The notes: generated by a model from the sequence alone, not told the origin. 64,000 nt of DNA from Nguyenibacter vanlangensis (GCF_038719015.1 NZ_CP152276.1:2585501-2649500); one strand, 5' to 3'; counted from the stretch's first letter, positions 17,541 to 26,815 are shown. Numbers and translations: made by a program.

Positions 17541-18287
17541 TCAGATCATAGCAGGATCGCCTGCACCCGGCGTCTTCATCACCAGCTCCCCGCGATCAGC
17601 CAGGTCGGCCAGTTCGGCCATGCTGTGGACATGATAGTCGGGCGCGGTCAGCGTCTCGACCGCGACGGTGCCGCCGAAACCGCCGCCCGCCGCCTTGCGC
17701 CGCTCGATCCAGCAGACGGTGTAGCCCAGCGCGCGTGCCACGCCGATATCATGGAACTGGCTCTGCGCCACGTGCAGCACATCCGCCTTAACGAACCCGG
17801 CGGGGGCGAGCTTCGCCAGCGCACGATCGAAGAAGGCCGGATCCGGCTTCTCGCATCTTGCGTCATCCACGGTGACGGTGTCGAAGAACGGCATGCCGAG
17901 CGTCTTCTCCATGCCGGCGAAGGCCCAGCGCCGCGCATTCGTCATCGCCACCAGCCGGAAATGCCGTGACAGGCGCGCCAGGGCCTCGACCGAGTCGGCA
18001 AAGGCCGGCCAGTCATGCGCCGCCGCGACGAAGCGTCGTGCCGCCTCATTGCCGGCCGGGAGGCCGAAGCGGGGCGCCAGTTCGTGATAGATCGGCTCCA
18101 GATCCTCGGGGAACAGGCGCTTGTCCGGCCGGTTCCGCATGCCGCGATAGGCCGTCAGGAAGGATTCGAAGTCCAGCGGCGGCGCGTCCGGGCCGCGCAG
18201 GGCGCGCAGGGAGTCATGCATGCCCCGTTCGAAATCGATCAGCGTGCCGACGACGTCGAAGGTCAGGACCCGGGGTGTGCGTGTCAT
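17541..18287 (-). CDS. HAD-superfamily hydrolase, haloacid dehalogenase type II-like (2)
   Basis: A 248-residue HAD enzyme with motif I TFDVVGTLIDFERG, motif II AMTNARRWA, motif III CEKPDPAFFDRAL and a final acidic motif near VAQSQFHDIGVARALG. Motif I reads DVVGTL rather than DAYGTL, and the protein is only distantly similar to the neighbouring HAD, so this looks like two distinct enzymes rather than a recent duplication. It lies between the TonB receptor and HAD 1 on the same strand. The substrate is unknown. Confidence 0.83.
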   Translation of the reverse strand: MTRTPRVLTFDVVGTLIDFERGMHDSLRALRGPDAPPLDFESFLTAYRGMRNRPDKRLFPEDLEPIYHELAPRFGLPAGNEAARRFVAAAHDWPAFADSVEALARLSRHFRLVAMTNARRWAFAGMEKTLGMPFFDTVTVDDARCEKPDPAFFDRALAKLAPAGFVKADVLHVAQSQFHDIGVARALGYTVCWIERRKAAGGGFGGTVAVETLTAPDYHVHSMAELADLADRGELVMKTPGAGDPAMI

Positions 18288-18313
18288 GGACTTGGCTTTC
18301 GCGATGACGGGTT

Positions 18314-20746
18314 TCAGAACCCGGTGGTGAGGGACAGCACGCCGGCGAAGCCGCCGCCGACATAATAGGTCGGCGCGCTGCCGGCGATGCTGGACCCGAA
18401 GACGCCGCGTACCGTCTTGGCATTCGTGCTCAGGCCGCTGACGCCGGACAGGAAACCGTTATTGCCGATATTGAGCAGATTGAGCTGGATCTGCGGATGT
18501 TTCAGATAGCCGAAGGAACGGAAACGATAGCCCATGTTCAGGTTGAACGTCTCGAAGGACGGCACCGTCTCGTCATCCATGAAGGTCGAATATTGCTTGC
18601 TGACGTAGTTCATGTTGAACGCGCCGAACAGGCTGCCGTCATCATAGGACAGGCCGACGGCGACCGTCGCCTTGGGGCTCTTGACCGCGATCTTGCCGGC
18701 GGTCGGCACATAGTCGCCGCCGACCTGCAGGTTGTTGTCCGTCGTCGCATGCAGATACTGGGCCGAGACATAGGGGCTGACATGATGCCACGGCCGCAGG
18801 CCCAGCTCGATCTGCGCGCCGCGCGCCGTCTGGCCGCCGCCATCGATCGATTCCGTGACCGGAATGCCGCTGGCATAGGTCGTCGTATTGATCTGCCGGT
18901 TGGTGAAATTATAGTTGAACAGCGCCAGCGCCAGATTGACCCGGCCGTAATGGCGATAGCCGATTTCCTCGCCGATCGCATATTCGGGCTTGGGGTCGAC
19001 GGCGTGCGCGCGAGTCAGCGCGCCGGTCGAGACGCTGAAACGGTCGGCATAGGACATGATGGAGGCCGGCAGGCGGAAGGACGTCGTGCCGTTGACGTAG
19101 ACCATGTCGTGCGGCGTCAGCCTGTAGCTGACGGCGACCTGCGGCAGCGGCGCGGCCTCGCTTTCGCCATTGCGGTAGGTCGCGCCGGGAATGTTCTGCG
19201 TTTCGGTCCGCGTCACCATGGTTTCCTTGAACCCGGCCGTGAGCGTCAGCCGGTCGCCCAGGGCCCTGTAGGTGTCGTTGATGAACAGCGAGTTCGTCTG
19301 CTGGACCAGGTGGATGTCATATTGCGACAGCGGCAGGCCGCTCTGCGTCAGGATCGGCCACTGGCCGTACATGCTGGAGACCTGCCCCTGGGGCCCCAGC
19401 GCCTCGTACAACGAGGGCTCGGACTGGTCGAAATAGGCATACCAGTAGCCGATGGCCAGCGTGTTGCGCCCCGATGTCCAGGACAGCGTATTGTTCAGGC
19501 CGCTGTAATACAGATTGTAGGTATCGATCGAAATCGCGGGGATGATCGGCCCCGCCTGGGCACCCGGCACCTGCAGCACGCCGGCCGGCTGGTTGCCGTA
19601 ATAGCTGGCCGTGCGCGACAGGTTGGTGCCGCCATTGTCATAGCCGGTGGCGTAGGTGAAATAGGGCGTGGTGTTGAAGCGCAGCCCGCCGCCGAGGTCG
19701 AGACTGACGGGCGCGCCAAGGATCACGGTGCGGTGCACGTTCTCCTCGAGCTTGTAATAGGCCGAATTTCCGGTCGTGTATGTGTCGGCATAGTTGTAGT
19801 TCACGCCGTACCGGTTCCATTGCGCGCGGGTCGGCGCGCGCAGGTAGTATTGCAGCGGGTCGTTGTAGGACAGCACGAATTCGGCACGGTTGCCGTGCCC
19901 CCATTCCTTCAGGATCTTGCCGTCCACGTGATAGCGGCGGGTCTGGCCGACGCCGCGCCATTCATCCGCCTCGCGATAGGAAAAAGACAGGAAGGAACGG
20001 ATGCCGGTATGGCCGATCTCGCCGCTGTCCAGCCGGACGAATTCCCGCTTCAGGCTGAAGGAGCCGTAGGACGCATTGACCAGGCCGCCGAAATTCTCGG
20101 ACGGATCGCGCAGCTTTTCCGTCAGTTCGCCGCCCACCGCGTTGTAGAGCGGCGAGGTGATGTCGGGCGAGCCCTGGGTCAGTTCGATGCTCTGAATATT
20201 CTCGTTGTCGGCGGTCGACGAGGTATAGGGCAGCAGATAGACCGGTGCCGCGGTCGGAATCCCTTCGTACAGATAGCCGATTTCCGTCTGGTCCAGCCCG
20301 CGTACCGACAGGCCCTGCTGGTCGTCATTGGTGCCCAGCGGATCGTTGCCCGAATAGACCACGCCCGGCAGGCTGGCGACCATCGCGACGGGGTTGGAGG
20401 TCGGGCTCTGCTTGGCGATGAAATCGCGCGTCAGGCCGCTGCGCGACTTGGCGACCGTCTGCGGCGGCATCAATCCGCCGCCCGGGGTGGTGTTCGTCAC
20501 CCCGGTGGCCGAGGCGATCCCGGCGCGGACCGTGATGTCCTCGCCCGCCCGGCCCTGCATGCCGCGCGGACGGCTGGCCTGCTTGGCCGGAGATGGCTGC
20601 CGGGGATGGGACGTCGCGCTCGCCGCCCAGCCGGCATGGGCCGACAGCAGCGTGGACAGCGACAGAACGGCCAGGCGCCCCCCTGCCGTCAGGCGTCGCC
20701 GGACGCAAGGCCCCGGAAGAACGGACGATGTTCTGGAATATGCCAT
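18314..20746 (-). CDS. TonB-dependent outer-membrane receptor
   Basis: The start is placed at MAYSRTSSVLPG (20746), which gives a signal peptide (RRRLTAGGRLAVLSLSTLLSAHAGWA) and an 810-residue receptor. The plug domain shows VMVASLPGVVYSGNDPLGTNDDQQGLSVRGLDQTEIGYLYEG-type features, and a long barrel ends in TTGF. It is paralogous to the receptor at the left edge. It would import a large substrate with TonB energy. It stands directly downstream of the tartrate dehydrogenase/aldehyde dehydrogenase pair and upstream of two HAD enzymes and an ABC importer, suggesting outer-membrane uptake of the compound this region degrades. Confidence 0.93.
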   Translation of the reverse strand: MAYSRTSSVLPGPCVRRRLTAGGRLAVLSLSTLLSAHAGWAASATSHPRQPSPAKQASRPRGMQGRAGEDITVRAGIASATGVTNTTPGGGLMPPQTVAKSRSGLTRDFIAKQSPTSNPVAMVASLPGVVYSGNDPLGTNDDQQGLSVRGLDQTEIGYLYEGIPTAAPVYLLPYTSSTADNENIQSIELTQGSPDITSPLYNAVGGELTEKLRDPSENFGGLVNASYGSFSLKREFVRLDSGEIGHTGIRSFLSFSYREADEWRGVGQTRRYHVDGKILKEWGHGNRAEFVLSYNDPLQYYLRAPTRAQWNRYGVNYNYADTYTTGNSAYYKLEENVHRTVILGAPVSLDLGGGLRFNTTPYFTYATGYDNGGTNLSRTASYYGNQPAGVLQVPGAQAGPIIPAISIDTYNLYYSGLNNTLSWTSGRNTLAIGYWYAYFDQSEPSLYEALGPQGQVSSMYGQWPILTQSGLPLSQYDIHLVQQTNSLFINDTYRALGDRLTLTAGFKETMVTRTETQNIPGATYRNGESEAAPLPQVAVSYRLTPHDMVYVNGTTSFRLPASIMSYADRFSVSTGALTRAHAVDPKPEYAIGEEIGYRHYGRVNLALALFNYNFTNRQINTTTYASGIPVTESIDGGGQTARGAQIELGLRPWHHVSPYVSAQYLHATTDNNLQVGGDYVPTAGKIAVKSPKATVAVGLSYDDGSLFGAFNMNYVSKQYSTFMDDETVPSFETFNLNMGYRFRSFGYLKHPQIQLNLLNIGNNGFLSGVSGLSTNAKTVRGVFGSSIAGSAPTYYVGGGFAGVLSLTTGF

Positions 20747-20880
20747 GTCGGACTCCATCTGCGGGAGACGGGGTGCCGCTTCACACCAGCCCCGGCCGCG
20801 TTGCGTTTTCTCCTGACAGGCCATTCGTTACACATCCGGGTCAGAGCATTCTGTCGATTGTCCCCCTGTGACGGCAGATG

Positions 20881-20901
20881 ATTTCGTTCTTTGAACGAAA
20901 T
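20881..20901. promoter_or_regulatory. Palindrome upstream of TonB receptor
   Basis: Perfect 9-bp arms ATTTCGTTC and GAACGAAAT surround a TTT centre. The site lies between the tartrate dehydrogenase stop and the receptor start, 135 bases ahead of the latter. It could be a regulator operator or a transcription-stop hairpin. The same half-site GAACGAAAT recurs ahead of the receptor at 33139, which favours the operator reading. Confidence 0.45.
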
Positions 20902-20915
20902 GCGCAGGATGCGCC

Positions 20916-21986
20916 CTATGAGGCCGGCAGCGCCGCCGCGATGGCCTCGCCAAGGTCCGCCGTCTTTGCGCTGCCGCCCATGTCGGGCGTGCGCGGCGCG
21001 TCCGCCCGTTCCAGGACGGCCGACAGGGCGCGCAGGATCATGCCGCCGGCCTCGGCCTCGCCCAGATGGTCGAGCATCATCGCCGCCGCCCAGATCTGGC
21101 CGATCGGATTGGCGATCGCCTGTCCGTAGATGTCGGGCGCCGAGCCATGCACCGGCTCGAACATCGACGGATAAGCCTTCTCGGGATTGATGTTGGCGGA
21201 CGGCGCCACCGCGATGGTTCCGGTCATGCCCGGCCCCAGGTCGGACAGGATATCGCCGAACAGGTTGCTGCCGACCACCACGTCGAACCGTTCGGGCGAC
21301 ATGACGAAGCGCGCTGCCAGGATGTCGATATGGTACTGGTCGGTCCGCACGTCGGGATAGTCCCGGCCGATCGCCGCGAACCGCTCGTCCCAATACGGCA
21401 TGGAATGGAACAGGCCGTTGGACTTGGTGGCCGAGGTCACGTGCGGCCGGCCCAGACCGCGCGCCAGCTCGAACGCATAGCGCAGGATCCGGTCGGTGCC
21501 GAGGCGGGTAAAGATGGCGGTCTGCGCGACGCCTTCGGCCGGCGTGCCTTCCGCGAAGCGGCCCCCAATTTGGGAATATTCGCCTTCGACGTTTTCCCGC
21601 ACGATCCAGAAATCGACGTCGCCCGGTTTCTTGCCCGCCAGCGGGCAGGGAATGCCGGGCAGCAGGCGCACCGGGCGCAGATTGACGTACTGGTCGAATT
21701 CCCGGCGGATCTTCAGCAGCATCCCCCAGAGCGACAGATGGTCCGGCACGCCCGGATATCCCACCGCGCCCAGCAGGATCGCGTCGTTCTGCGCCAGTTG
21801 CGCCATGCCGTCATCGGGCATCATGCGCCCGGTCTTCAGCCAGGTCTCGCAGCTCCAGTCGAAATGGCGGAAGGCGAAACCGATGCCGCATAATTGCCCC
21901 ACGCGCTTTAGGACCTTCAGCGCCTCGGGCATGACCTCCTTGCCGATGCCGTCGCCGGGCAGCACGGCGATCGAATATGTCGTCAT
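20916..21986 (-). CDS. ttuC: Tartrate / D-malate dehydrogenase (isocitrate-isopropylmalate dehydrogenase family)
   Basis: A 356-residue beta-decarboxylating dehydrogenase. It shows the family start LPGDGIGKEVMPEALKVL, substrate arginine region NLRPVRLLPG, ENVEGEYSQIGGR and the metal/cofactor block GSNLFGDILSDLGPGM followed by PVHGSAPDIYGQAIANP. The pattern EYSQIGGR favours the TtuC/DmlA group, which oxidises tartrate or D-malate with NAD+. It lies 48 bases downstream of an aldehyde dehydrogenase on the same strand and would supply oxaloacetate- or pyruvate-level products. Confidence 0.9.
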   Translation of the reverse strand: MTTYSIAVLPGDGIGKEVMPEALKVLKRVGQLCGIGFAFRHFDWSCETWLKTGRMMPDDGMAQLAQNDAILLGAVGYPGVPDHLSLWGMLLKIRREFDQYVNLRPVRLLPGIPCPLAGKKPGDVDFWIVRENVEGEYSQIGGRFAEGTPAEGVAQTAIFTRLGTDRILRYAFELARGLGRPHVTSATKSNGLFHSMPYWDERFAAIGRDYPDVRTDQYHIDILAARFVMSPERFDVVVGSNLFGDILSDLGPGMTGTIAVAPSANINPEKAYPSMFEPVHGSAPDIYGQAIANPIGQIWAAAMMLDHLGEAEAGGMILRALSAVLERADAPRTPDMGGSAKTADLGEAIAAALPAS

Positions 21987-22034
21987 GATTTCTGATCCTT
22001 GTCCCTGTGCCGGCGCCCGCTCGCGGACGGACTC

Positions 22035-23513
22035 TCAATCCTCGAAGGCCATCAGTACGCTCTTGTGCCGCAGATTGGCCTCGACCGCCTGGCGGCCCAG
22101 ATCCTTGCCGATGCCCGATCCGCCGAACCCGCCGGTCGGAATGACGAAATCCGCCGACCGGCCATAGCGGTTCACCCAGACCGTCCCGGCCTTCAGGCCG
22201 CGCACCGCCCGCATGGCGCGGCCCAGGCTGGCGGTATGCACCCCGGCGGCCAGCCCATAGGTCGGATGCGACGCCAGGGCCAGGGCCTCGTCCTCGTCAT
22301 CGAATGTCTGCACGGTCAGGACCGGGCCGAACAATTCGTCGCGCACCGCCGGGGTTTCGCCGGTCACGCCGTCCAGGATGCAGGGCGACAGGAACACGCC
22401 GCCCCCGCCCTCCAGCCGGGCCAGCGGGGCCAGCGCCCGGGCGCCGCCGGCCAGGCTGCGCGTCACCGCATCCTCGATTCCGGCGGCCTGGCGGGCCGAG
22501 ATGATCGGCGAATAGCGCGTGGCGCCGTCCTCCAGCCGACCGGCGCGCAGCAGGGCGGCACGAGCGGCGATGCCGTCCAGCAGCGCGTCGCGCACCCCGC
22601 GCTGGACCAGCAGACGCGATCCCGCCACGCAGACCTGTCCCGCATTGCCGGTAAAGGCCCGCAGGATACGCTCGGCCACGGCGCCGACGTCGCGGATATC
22701 GTCATAGACGATCTGCGGGCTCTTGCCGCCCAGTTCCAGCGTTACCGGCTTCGGCCCGCTTTCCGCCGCCGCCTTCATGACGGCGATGCCGGTACGGGTC
22801 GAGCCGGTGAAGGTCAGCTTGCCGCAGGCGGGGTGGCGGGCCAGCGCGTCGCCCGTCACCGTGCCGCTGCCCTGCACGACGTTGAACAGGCCCGCCGGCA
22901 CCCCGGCCTCGACCGCCAGGCGGGCCAGCATGACGATCGAAAACGGCGTCATCTCGGACGGTTTCAGCACGACGCCGTTGCCCGCCACCAGTGCCGGCAC
23001 CACTTTCCAACTGCCCATGACCAGGGGGAAGTTCCACGGCGCGATCGCGCCGACCACGCCGTACGGCTCGGCCATCACCATGCCCAGCAGGTCGGTCTGC
23101 GTGGCCGCCACCTCGCCGCCCAGCTTGTCTGCATATTCGGCGAAAAAACGGATGCCCTCGGCCGTGAACGGCACGTCCCAGCCCGCCGTCTCGGCGATCG
23201 GCCGGGTGGAGCATACCGTCTCCAGCCGGGCCAGCTCCGCGGCATGGTCCTCGACCAGCCGTGCCCAGCGCCGCATCACCCGCGCGCGCTCGCGCGGCGG
23301 GCGATCGGCCCAGCCACTGGCGCGCTGCGCGTCCCGCGCCAGCCGCACCGCGCGATCGACCATGCCTGCGTCCGCTTCCGGCAGCGCGCCCAGCAGGCGG
23401 CCATCCGACGGCGCATGGACCGGCAGCACGCCCGCCCCGCCGATCAGCTCTCCGCCGATGAAATGTCCCCAGGGCAGCGTGACCGAAGCAGGATCGAAAC
23501 TCAATGCCGACAT
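22035..23513 (-). CDS. NAD(P)-dependent aldehyde dehydrogenase
   Basis: The start at MSALSFDPASVTLPWGH gives 492 residues, a normal aldehyde dehydrogenase length. Conserved pieces are IAPWNFPLVMGSWKVVPAL, SEMTPFSIVML, the catalytic glutamate in LELGGKSPQIVYDD, the catalytic cysteine in NAGQVCVAGSRL and the C-terminal GTVWVNRYG. It would oxidise an aldehyde, plausibly the product of the divergent class III aminotransferase or the amine oxidase at 29.4 kb, to an acid. It is distinct from the GabD-like protein at 10.1 kb. Confidence 0.92.
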   Translation of the reverse strand: MSALSFDPASVTLPWGHFIGGELIGGAGVLPVHAPSDGRLLGALPEADAGMVDRAVRLARDAQRASGWADRPPRERARVMRRWARLVEDHAAELARLETVCSTRPIAETAGWDVPFTAEGIRFFAEYADKLGGEVAATQTDLLGMVMAEPYGVVGAIAPWNFPLVMGSWKVVPALVAGNGVVLKPSEMTPFSIVMLARLAVEAGVPAGLFNVVQGSGTVTGDALARHPACGKLTFTGSTRTGIAVMKAAAESGPKPVTLELGGKSPQIVYDDIRDVGAVAERILRAFTGNAGQVCVAGSRLLVQRGVRDALLDGIAARAALLRAGRLEDGATRYSPIISARQAAGIEDAVTRSLAGGARALAPLARLEGGGGVFLSPCILDGVTGETPAVRDELFGPVLTVQTFDDEDEALALASHPTYGLAAGVHTASLGRAMRAVRGLKAGTVWVNRYGRSADFVIPTGGFGGSGIGKDLGRQAVEANLRHKSVLMAFED

Positions 23514-23641
23514 GAAACAACCACCTTGCGGAGCGTGGGCAAACCGTAGCCGGCGCGACACTGCGCCCGGCGTCGCGGCAGGCGCAAACGGCAAAACGCG
23601 CGCCGCGCAAATTCGGAGATCTGTGCTTTTCCGGCCGCGAT

Positions 23642-23678
23642 TACGGTATTTTCTGCTCTGGGATACGGTGTTTCTTGC
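23642..23678. promoter_or_regulatory. Direct repeat two helical turns apart in divergent promoter region
   Basis: TACGGTATTTTCTGC (23642-23656) and TACGGTGTTTCTTGC (23664-23678) match at 12 of 15 positions and are spaced 22 bases start to start, so both face the same side of the helix. They lie in the 220-base gap between the divergent aldehyde dehydrogenase and aminotransferase genes. This is a candidate binding site for a regulator controlling both directions. Confidence 0.45.
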
Positions 23679-23736
23679 AGGACATGCCACACGTTCCGGA
23701 CGATGATCGTCGTCCTGATCCCGACAGGATACCGCC

Positions 23737-25119
23737 ATGGATACCGCGCGCCTCATTTCGCTCGACCGCGAGCATCTGATCCATCCCGTCTCGTCCTGGC
23801 GCGGCCACGAGGCGGCCGGTGCCACCATCCTGGAGTCCGGCAAGGGCGCGTGGCTGACGGACAGCGAGGGGCGGCGCCTGCTGGACGGGTTCGCCGGCCT
23901 GTGGTGCGTCAATACCGGCTATGGTTGCGACAGCGTGATCGAGGCGGGACGCAGGCAGCTTGAAAAACTTCCTTATGCCACGGGGTATTTCGGATTCTCC
24001 TGCGAACCGGCGATCGAGCTGGCCGCCCGCCTGACCCGCCATGCGCCGGGCACGCTGAATCGGATCTATTTCTCGCTGGGCGGGTCGGACGCGGTGGACG
24101 GCACGCTGCGCTTCATCCGCTATTACCAGAACGCACGCGGCATGCCGCAGAAACGGCACGTGATCGGGCTGGAGAAGGGCTATCACGGCTCGTCCTTCGC
24201 CGGGTCGGGCCTGACGGCGCTGCCGGTGTTCCACCGCGACGCGGACGTGCCCCTGCCGTGGCAGCACCATCTTCCCAGCCCCGATCCCTATCGCCATCCC
24301 GCCGGGCCGGATGGCGAGGCGATCATCCATGCGTCGGTCCGGGCGCTGCACGATATGGTCGCGTCGCTCGGCGGCCCGGACCAGGTGGCCGCGTTCTACT
24401 GCGAACTGGTGCAGGGGTCCGGCGGGGTGATCGTCCCGCCGGACGGATGGGCGCGCGCGATGCAGGCCGCCTGCCGCGAGCTGGACATCCTGTTCGTCGT
24501 CGACGAGGTGATCACCGGCTTCGGCCGCACCGGCCCGCTCTTCGCCTGCGCGCATGAAGGGCTGGAGCCCGACATGATGACCGTCGCCAAGGGCCTGACC
24601 GCGGGCTATGCCCCGATGGGCGGCGTGTTCCTGTCCGATGCGGTGTACGAGACCATCCGCGACAACACGCCCCCAGGGGTCGCCATCGGCCACGGGCAGA
24701 CCTATAGCGCCCATCCGGTCAGCGCGGCGATCGGCCTGGCGGTGCTGGACCTCTATGAGGGCGGCCTGCTGGACAATGGCGTGGCGGCGGGGCGCCACCT
24801 GGCCGCCAGGCTGGCGGGACTGGGCAACCATCCGCTGGTCGGCGCCACACGCGCCAAGGGCATGCTGGCGGGCATCGAACTGGTGACGGACAAGGCGGCG
24901 AAGGCGAAGCCGGACCCGAAACTGGGCATCGCAGGAAAACTGGGGCGCTACGGCTACGAACAGGGTATCCTGTACCGGGCCTTCGCCGATGACGTGATCG
25001 GCCTGGCGCCGCCGCTCTGCTGCAGCACGGATGAGATCGACATCCTGTGCGACGGGATCGTCGCGGTCCTGGACCGCGTGATGCGGGACCCCCAGGTCGC
25101 GGACGCCATGCGGGGGTGA
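23737..25119 (+). CDS. Class III (omega) aminotransferase
   Basis: A 460-residue fold-type I, PLP-dependent aminotransferase. It has GFAGLWCVNTGYG near the N-terminus, YFSLGGSDAVDGTLRFIRYY, LEKGYHGSSFAGSGLT, the aspartate in VVDEVITGFGRTG, and the PLP-binding lysine at residue 285 in TVAKGLTAGYAPMGG. Such enzymes move the amino group from an omega-amine, beta-alanine, 4-aminobutyrate or putrescine to pyruvate or 2-oxoglutarate. It is the first gene of the plus-strand catabolic operon, and the semialdehyde made could feed the two aldehyde dehydrogenases nearby. Confidence 0.94.
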   Translation: MDTARLISLDREHLIHPVSSWRGHEAAGATILESGKGAWLTDSEGRRLLDGFAGLWCVNTGYGCDSVIEAGRRQLEKLPYATGYFGFSCEPAIELAARLTRHAPGTLNRIYFSLGGSDAVDGTLRFIRYYQNARGMPQKRHVIGLEKGYHGSSFAGSGLTALPVFHRDADVPLPWQHHLPSPDPYRHPAGPDGEAIIHASVRALHDMVASLGGPDQVAAFYCELVQGSGGVIVPPDGWARAMQAACRELDILFVVDEVITGFGRTGPLFACAHEGLEPDMMTVAKGLTAGYAPMGGVFLSDAVYETIRDNTPPGVAIGHGQTYSAHPVSAAIGLAVLDLYEGGLLDNGVAAGRHLAARLAGLGNHPLVGATRAKGMLAGIELVTDKAAKAKPDPKLGIAGKLGRYGYEQGILYRAFADDVIGLAPPLCCSTDEIDILCDGIVAVLDRVMRDPQVADAMRG

Positions 25120-25160
25120 CGGCGCCTTTTTCCGCTTCCTCCATCCGGATAAGAGGGATC

Positions 25161-25463
25161 ATGCAGGTTCAGTTCCGACGTGTCGCCGAAACGGGGCGCA
25201 GGACCATCGCGCTGGTCATCGACGGCCGGGCGGTCGAGGCATGCGAGGGCGATACCCTGCTGGTGGCCATGATGACCAACACCACGCGCCTGCGGCAGAA
25301 CGAGTTCGACCACCGGCCGCGCGCCGGGTTCTGCCTGATGGGCGCCTGCCAGGATTGCTGGGTCTGGACCGAGGACGGCGAACAGTTGCGCGCCTGCTCG
25401 ACCACGGCGCAGGACGGCATGCGCATCCGCACGCAGGAGGCCGCATGGACGACCGGCCAGTAA
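25161..25463 (+). CDS. [2Fe-2S] small subunit of HcnABC/opine-oxidase-like flavoenzyme
   Basis: A 100-residue protein starting at MQVQFRRVAETG after an AGAGGG ribosome site. It has the 2Fe-2S (Fer2_4) ligand set Cys58, Cys63, Cys66 and Cys79 (FCLMGACQDC...RACS). This is the small subunit layout of HcnA (hydrogen cyanide synthase) and of the opine, octopine and D-hydroxyproline oxidases. It overlaps the start of the next subunit gene by 19 bases and would carry electrons between flavin subunits. The substrate is not fixed by sequence. Confidence 0.9.
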   Translation: MQVQFRRVAETGRRTIALVIDGRAVEACEGDTLLVAMMTNTTRLRQNEFDHRPRAGFCLMGACQDCWVWTEDGEQLRACSTTAQDGMRIRTQEAAWTTGQ

Positions 25464-26815
25464 TCGTCGTCGGCGCCGGGCCGGCCGGCACCCGCGCGGC
25501 GCAGCGCCTGGTCCGCGCCGGCCTGCGGCCCATCGTGCTGGACGAAAACGACCGGCAGGGCGGGCAGATCTATCGCCGCCAGCCACCAGGATTCACCCGG
25601 CCGGCGGCGCGCCTGTACGGCACCGAAGCCGGAAAGGCAACGGCGCTGCATCGGGATTTCGAAGCCATCCTCCCTGACATCGACTATCGCCCCGGCACGA
25701 CCGCCTGGGGCGTTTCGGGCGACGTGCTGCTGGCCAGCCGGGGCAGCGCGGTATCGGAACTGTCCTTTTCCGCCGTCATCATCGCGTCGGGGGCGACCGA
25801 CCGCATCATGCCGTGCCCCGGCTGGACGATTCCGGGCGTCTTTTCACTGGGCGGCGCGCAGATCGCGCTGAAGGCCCAAGCCTGCGCCATCGGCGCGCGG
25901 CCGGTCTTCATGGGCACCGGACCGCTGCTCTATCTGGTCGCGTGGCAATATCTGAAGGCCGGCGTGCCGCCCGTCGCGGTCCTGGACACCAGTTCGTACG
26001 CCGACCGGCTGCGCGGCCTGCGGCAGATGGCGGCGCGCCCGCGCGTGCTGGCAAACGGCCTGCGTTACCTGGCCGACCTGCGGCGCGCCGGCGTGATGCT
26101 GCGCACCGCCATCCGCCCCGAACGCATCGAGGATGACGGCGGCACGGTCGGCGGCATCGCCTGGCGGACCGCGCGGGGCACGCTGCAGCGCGCCGCCTGC
26201 GACGCGGTGGGCGTCGGCTACGGGCTGCGTTCGGAAAGCCAACTGGCCGACCTTCTGAAGTGCGATTTCGCCTTCGACTCCGTCTCGGCCCAATGGGCGC
26301 CGGTGATCGACGGGTTCGGCCGGACGTCCAACCGCCAAGTTTACCTGGCCGGCGACGGCGCCGTCCTGCGCGGCGCGGACGGGGCCGAGGCCGCCGGAAC
26401 GCTGGCCGCCTGCGCCCTGCTGCTGGATCGGGACCATCCCGTCGCGACCGCCGAGATCGCCGCCCTGCAACAGCGCGTGGCGGTCATGGACCGGTTCCGC
26501 CAGGGGTTGGGCCGCGCCTTCCCCTGGCCGGCCCACCTGGCCGGCGCCCTGCTGGACGAGACGATCGTCTGCCGGTGCGAAAACATCACGGCAGGCGAGA
26601 TCCGGCACGCCGCGCAGGCGCTGGACGCCCCGGACATCAACCGCGCCAAGGCGCTGGTCCGGCCGGGCATGGGCCGCTGCCAGGGGCGGATGTGCGGATT
26701 GGCGGCAGCGGAAATCCTGGCGCATGCACGCGGGGTGCCGGCGGAGCAGGTCGGGCGCATCCGCACGGCAGCGCCCGTCAAGCCGCTGCCGCTCGACAGC
26801 AGGATCGTGCCATGA
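25445..26815 (+). CDS. FAD/NAD(P)-binding subunit of HcnABC/opine-oxidase-like enzyme (HcnB/OoxA type)
   Basis: A 456-residue flavoprotein with the N-terminal dinucleotide motif VVGAGPAGTRAAQRL at about 9-23, the second nucleotide region near PVFMGTGPLLYLVAWQ, and a C-terminal BFD-like [2Fe-2S] domain with ligands in VCRCENITAGEI and GMGRCQGRMCG. This architecture is that of HcnB and opine oxidase subunit A. It would accept electrons from the amine-oxidising partner and pass them on to the respiratory chain. Its start overlaps the small subunit and its stop overlaps the next gene by ATGA. Confidence 0.93.
   Translation: MDDRPVIVVGAGPAGTRAAQRLVRAGLRPIVLDENDRQGGQIYRRQPPGFTRPAARLYGTEAGKATALHRDFEAILPDIDYRPGTTAWGVSGDVLLASRGSAVSELSFSAVIIASGATDRIMPCPGWTIPGVFSLGGAQIALKAQACAIGARPVFMGTGPLLYLVAWQYLKAGVPPVAVLDTSSYADRLRGLRQMAARPRVLANGLRYLADLRRAGVMLRTAIRPERIEDDGGTVGGIAWRTARGTLQRAACDAVGVGYGLRSESQLADLLKCDFAFDSVSAQWAPVIDGFGRTSNRQVYLAGDGAVLRGADGAEAAGTLAACALLLDRDHPVATAEIAALQQRVAVMDRFRQGLGRAFPWPAHLAGALLDETIVCRCENITAGEIRHAAQALDAPDINRAKALVRPGMGRCQGRMCGLAAAEILAHARGVPAEQVGRIRTAAPVKPLPLDSRIVP

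Noticed and set aside
18497..20881. A 794-codon open frame on the plus strand opposite the TonB receptor
   Set aside because: It lies fully antisense to a well-supported receptor, is Arg/Gln/His-rich without family features, and reflects GC skew at codon position three.
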